In this document: piece by piece, positions 5,295 through 8,153 of the stretch
Layout of the letters: every line of letters starts with the position of its first letter
How positions within the stretch are numbered: the first letter of the stretch is position 1
Origin: Cyanobacteria bacterium UBA9971
GTDB taxonomy: Bacteria > Cyanobacteriota > Vampirovibrionia > Gastranaerophilales > UBA9971
DNA: 8,153 nt
Reading direction: 5' to 3'
NCBI GenBank assembly: GCA_003499955.1
Contig: DNRP01000037.1
Location: forward strand, 1 to 8,153
Translations under genes and position numbers: made by a program
The notes under the pieces: model-generated
Seen by the model: the letters and a program-made list of their open reading frames with translations, nothing else
Database searches by the model: none
Told to the model about the DNA's origin: nothing

Positions 5295-6188
5295 ATGCGT
5301 CCCATAGTTTCATTAGAATTAGTTGGAAATGAAAAGCTTGATTTTGATCTTTATGATGATAAAGGTCAAATCGTTTATAAGAAAGGTGAAGCTCTTACAC
5401 CGGGCTTGTTAATAAAGCTTTGTAATGAAATAAAAGTTTTTGTAAAAGAAAAGCAGGAAATATTAAAGCATAAACCTATAATTTCTGATCAGGTAGCAAA
5501 AACGCTTGTAAGTATCTCGAAAAATATATTGAAAAAGATTTATGCCAATGAAAAGCAGGATTTAGCCGGTTGTAATGAAGCAACGGAAATAATTTTTGAA
5601 GAAGTAAGCAATAATCTTGAAAAAATTGACTGTATAAGCCAATTAAAAATTTTTGATGAATATACTTTTTCTCATACGGTAAATGTTTCTGCAATGAGTA
5701 CTGCTTTGGGAATTACACTGGGACTTTATGAAAATGAGCTAAAAGAACTTGCTCTGGGTGCGTTGCTGCATGATATAGGCAAAATGCTTTTGCCTAAAGA
5801 TATTTTAAATAAATCTGCAAAACTTGACGCGGAAGAATTTGAAATAATAAAAAGCCATTCTTTGATAGGTTATAGATATATTCTGGATAATATAAACTTG
5901 CCTGACAAAATAGCCAAAGTAGCTTTGGATCATCAGGAAAATTATGATGGTAACGGTTATCCTAACGGATTAAAAGGCACAGAAATCAATTTTTATGCCC
6001 AAATCACTGCTATTGCTGATGTATATGACGCATTAACTTCAAATAAGGTTTATAAAAGAGCCGTTGATTCCGATAAAGCAATTGATATTATGCTTTCCGA
6101 GAGCATTGATCGCTTTAATCCATATATTTTCAGTAAATTTATGAAATTAGTTGATTACAAAAACAGACGTAATAATGCGATTAGTTAA
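5295..6188 (+). CDS. HD-GYP domain protein, predicted c-di-GMP phosphodiesterase (first of a tandem pair)
   Basis: This 297-residue protein has no signal peptide, membrane segment or receiver domain. Residues 1-50 form the small beta-rich N-terminal module often found before HD-GYP domains (YDDKGQIVYKKGEALTPGLL, then IKVFV). The HD-GYP domain follows from about 115: SHTVNV (His127), LLHDIGK (His159, Asp160, Lys163), KSHSLIGY (His188), LDHQENYDGNGYP (His213, Gln214, Glu215, Gly221-Tyr222-Pro223) and ADVYDALTS (Asp242). By family, it hydrolyses c-di-GMP to pGpG or GMP in the cytoplasm, with two or three metals. The usual HHE motif is HQE here. The ATG at 5295 has a weak AAAGAG Shine-Dalgarno. 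A paralogue follows after 34 bp on the same strand, so the two are probably co-transcribed. Substrate and activity are inferred from the family only. Confidence 0.92.
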   Translation: MRPIVSLELVGNEKLDFDLYDDKGQIVYKKGEALTPGLLIKLCNEIKVFVKEKQEILKHKPIISDQVAKTLVSISKNILKKIYANEKQDLAGCNEATEIIFEEVSNNLEKIDCISQLKIFDEYTFSHTVNVSAMSTALGITLGLYENELKELALGALLHDIGKMLLPKDILNKSAKLDAEEFEIIKSHSLIGYRYILDNINLPDKIAKVALDHQENYDGNGYPNGLKGTEINFYAQITAIADVYDALTSNKVYKRAVDSDKAIDIMLSESIDRFNPYIFSKFMKLVDYKNRRNNAIS

Positions 6189-6222
6189 TAAAAACACATT
6201 TTAAAAGGAAATGATTAAATAA

Positions 6223-7137
6223 ATGCGACCCATACTTCCGTTAGAATTAGTTGGAAATGAAAAGTTTGATTTTGATCTTTATGATGATAAAGGTCAAATT
6301 GTTTATAAAAAAGGGGAAACTCTTACTCCCGGCGTGTTGATAAAACTTTGCAGCATTAAAATTTTTGTAAAAGATGAATCAACTATTGCAAATAATGAAA
6401 AAATATTAAAATATAAATCCGTAATCCCTGATCAGGTAGCAAAAACGCTTGTAAGTATCTCAAAAAATATATTGAAAAAGATTTATTCCAATGAAAAGCC
6501 TGATTTAGCGGGTTGTAATGAAGCAACTGAAATAATACTTGAAGAAGTAAGCAATAATCTTGAAAAAATTGATTGTATAAGCCAATTAAAAATTTTTGAT
6601 GAATATACTTTTTCTCATACAGTAAATGTTTCTACGATGAGTACAGCCCTTGGGATGAGTCTGGGACTTGATGAAAACGAGTTAAAGGAGCTTGCTCTGG
6701 GCGCATTGCTGCATGATATAGGCAAAATGCTCGTGCCTAAAGATATTTTAAATAAACCTGCAAAACTTGACGCGGAAGAATTTGAAGTAATGAAAAGCCA
6801 TTCTTTGCTGGGTTATAGATATATTTTGGATAATATAAATTTGCCTGACAAAATAGCCAAAGTAGCTCTGGATCATCAGGAAAATTATGGTGGCGGCGGT
6901 TATCCTAATGGTTTAAAAGGCACAGAAATCAATTTTTATGCCCAAATCACGGCAATTACTGATACATATGACGCATTAACATCAAACAGGATTTATAAAA
7001 GAGCTATCGATTCCGATAAAGCCATTGATATTATGCTTTTAGAAGGTAGTGATCGGTTCAATCCATATATTTTAGATCAATTTGTAAAAATTACCGATTA
7101 CAAAAATAAACCTGATGAAGAAAATCGGGATATTTAA
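6223..7137 (+). CDS. HD-GYP domain protein, predicted c-di-GMP phosphodiesterase (second of a tandem pair)
   Basis: This 304-residue protein is a close duplicate of the preceding gene, about 80-85% identical by eye over the whole length, with the same two-part layout. Its domain motifs are His132, His164-Asp165 with Lys168, His193, His218-Gln219-Glu220, Gly226-Tyr227-Pro228 and Asp247. It differs from its twin in a five-residue longer linker after the N-terminal module (ESTIANNEK region, 52-60), in GGGGYP instead of DGNGYP, in TDTYDALTS instead of ADVYDALTS, and in a distinct charged C-terminus. AAAAGGAAA lies about a dozen bases before the ATG, which makes its Shine-Dalgarno better in sequence than that of the first copy, though slightly distant. 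Its stop codon overlaps that of the convergent ychF gene. Sub- or neofunctionalisation is possible but not shown. Confidence 0.92.
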   Translation: MRPILPLELVGNEKFDFDLYDDKGQIVYKKGETLTPGVLIKLCSIKIFVKDESTIANNEKILKYKSVIPDQVAKTLVSISKNILKKIYSNEKPDLAGCNEATEIILEEVSNNLEKIDCISQLKIFDEYTFSHTVNVSTMSTALGMSLGLDENELKELALGALLHDIGKMLVPKDILNKPAKLDAEEFEVMKSHSLLGYRYILDNINLPDKIAKVALDHQENYGGGGYPNGLKGTEINFYAQITAITDTYDALTSNRIYKRAIDSDKAIDIMLLEGSDRFNPYILDQFVKITDYKNKPDEENRDI

Positions 7138-8153
7138 ACTGCAAACCTAAAATGCATTATATCTCCGTCCTGAACGACGTATTCTTTGCCTTCAAGTCGT
7201 GTAAGTCCTTTTTCTCGGGCTATTGCATAAGAGCCGCAATCCGTAAAATCTTTGTAAGAAGTCACTTCTGCCCTGATAAAGCCTTTTTCCATATCGGTGT
7301 GAATTACTCCTGCCGCCTGTGGAGCTTTCATTCCGGCGTTTATAGTCCACGCCCTTACTTCAATTTCGCCCGCGGTGAAATAAGTTCTAAGTTTTAAAAG
7401 GTCATAGACTTTTCTTATCATTCTTTCTGTGCCGCTGTCAGCAACTCCCAGTTCTTGTAGAAATTCTTTTGCCTGTTCGGGTCCGAGATCTATCAGTTCG
7501 GATTCTATTTGTGCGCTGATGACGACGACTTCTGCGCCATGAGTTTTTGCATATTCTTCAACCTGCTTTACAAAATCGTTTCCGCCTGCTACAAGATCAT
7601 CTTCCGAAACATTCGCGGCGTAAATAACGGGTTTGACAGATAAAAGATGAAGGTTTTTAACGAAAGGAATTTCTTCTTCGGTAAATAAGTCAATAGAAAA
7701 AGGTTTTCCCGTGTTCAAAAACTCAAGAAGTTTATCAAGAGCTTGATCTTCGATTATTGCGTCTTTATCTCTTGCTTTGAGGTTTTTTTGAACTTTTTCT
7801 TTTCTTTTTTCAACCGTAGAAAGGTCAGCCATAGCGAGTTCAAGATTAATTGTTTCAATATCGCTTACAGGGTCAATTTTTCCGGCAACGTGTATAGTGT
7901 TTTCATCTTCAAAACATCTTACTACCTGAATTATGGCGTCTACTTCTCTTATATGTCCTAAAAATTGGTTTCCCAACCCTTCGCCTTTGCTTGCGCCTTT
8001 TACAAGTCCTGCTATATCATAAAATTCTACTGCGGTTGGAATCACCACATTTGTTTTTACAAGTTTTTGAAGGATTTGCAGTCTTTCATCGGGTACAATG
8101 ACTACGCCTTTGTTGGGTTCGATTGTACAAAACGGATAATTAGCCGATTCTGC
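7134..8153 (-). CDS. ychF: Redox-related P-loop ATPase YchF (OLA1 family), N-terminus beyond the window
   Basis: The frame runs from the stop at 7134 through the right edge, giving 339 residues; full YchF is about 363-365, so roughly 25 residues, including the P-loop GLPNVGKST, lie outside. An internal GTG at 8048 is not the start, because the family sequence continues upstream in frame. Seen: ESANYPFCTIEPN at the cut end (G2 region), DIAGLVKGASKGEGLGNQFL (G3), NVSED in place of NKxD (the adenine-favouring G4 of this family), a helical hairpin, and a C-terminal TGS domain with TYFTAGEIEVRAWTI, APQAAGVIHTDMEKGFIRAEV and EGKEYVVQDGDIMHFRF. By family, it prefers ATP to GTP, binds ribosomes and affects oxidative-stress responses. 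It is convergent with the second HD-GYP gene, sharing four bases at the stops. Confidence 0.96.
   Translation of the reverse strand, partial: AESANYPFCTIEPNKGVVIVPDERLQILQKLVKTNVVIPTAVEFYDIAGLVKGASKGEGLGNQFLGHIREVDAIIQVVRCFEDENTIHVAGKIDPVSDIETINLELAMADLSTVEKRKEKVQKNLKARDKDAIIEDQALDKLLEFLNTGKPFSIDLFTEEEIPFVKNLHLLSVKPVIYAANVSEDDLVAGGNDFVKQVEEYAKTHGAEVVVISAQIESELIDLGPEQAKEFLQELGVADSGTERMIRKVYDLLKLRTYFTAGEIEVRAWTINAGMKAPQAAGVIHTDMEKGFIRAEVTSYKDFTDCGSYAIAREKGLTRLEGKEYVVQDGDIMHFRFAV

Noticed and set aside
6189..6222. A separate promoter between the two HD-GYP genes
   Set aside because: The 34-bp gap holds a ribosome binding site but no -35/-10 pair, so readthrough from the first gene is simpler.
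7134..8048. A complete 304-residue YchF starting at the GTG at 8048
   Set aside because: The frame continues upstream to the window edge with recognisable YchF sequence (ESANYPFCTIEPN), so the gene is cut by the window rather than short.

Overview
The window is AT-rich chromosomal DNA from a bacterium. Seven of its eight genes are complete or clearly recognisable in outline, and none looks phage- or transposon-borne. Sec signal peptides, a lipobox, c-di-GMP-type signalling proteins and low GC suggest a Gram-negative-type, free-living or gut-associated bacterium. A Melainabacteria/Vampirovibrionia-like lineage would fit the overall flavour, but nothing here proves a taxon. The palindromic repeats have the CATTGCGAG...GAAGCAATCC form that recurs in many unrelated genomes.

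Left part (1-2552): two minus-strand genes 13 bp apart form a likely operon. The first encodes a secreted protein with a seven-bladed YVTN-type beta-propeller. The second encodes a sugar-type ABC solute-binding lipoprotein that runs off the left edge. A reasonable sigma-70 promoter lies upstream. bioD (dethiobiotin synthetase) is divergent from this pair on the plus strand and has no other biotin gene beside it.

Middle (3243-5023): a gene-poor stretch with two long palindromic intergenic repeats. One contains a second perfect hairpin nested inside it, and a partial copy lies beside it. The two full copies bracket two small unrecognised minus-strand genes (85 and 67 aa), each with a good Shine-Dalgarno and its own intrinsic terminator. 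A small secreted TPR protein with a clear terminator follows, also on the minus strand.

Right part (5024-8153): two adjacent, closely similar HD-GYP genes on the plus strand, a tandem duplication. Both encode predicted c-di-GMP phosphodiesterases lacking a receiver domain, with the usual HHE motif changed to HQE. The second gene ends tail-to-tail with ychF (minus strand, 5' end beyond the right edge), and their stop codons share the same TTAA.

The genes do not form one pathway. The parts that plausibly work together are the propeller plus binding-protein pair and the duplicated HD-GYP pair. I see no CRISPR array, tRNA, rRNA, transposase or defence system. The most unusual items are the HD-GYP twins, the nested repeat and the small-gene block between repeats.
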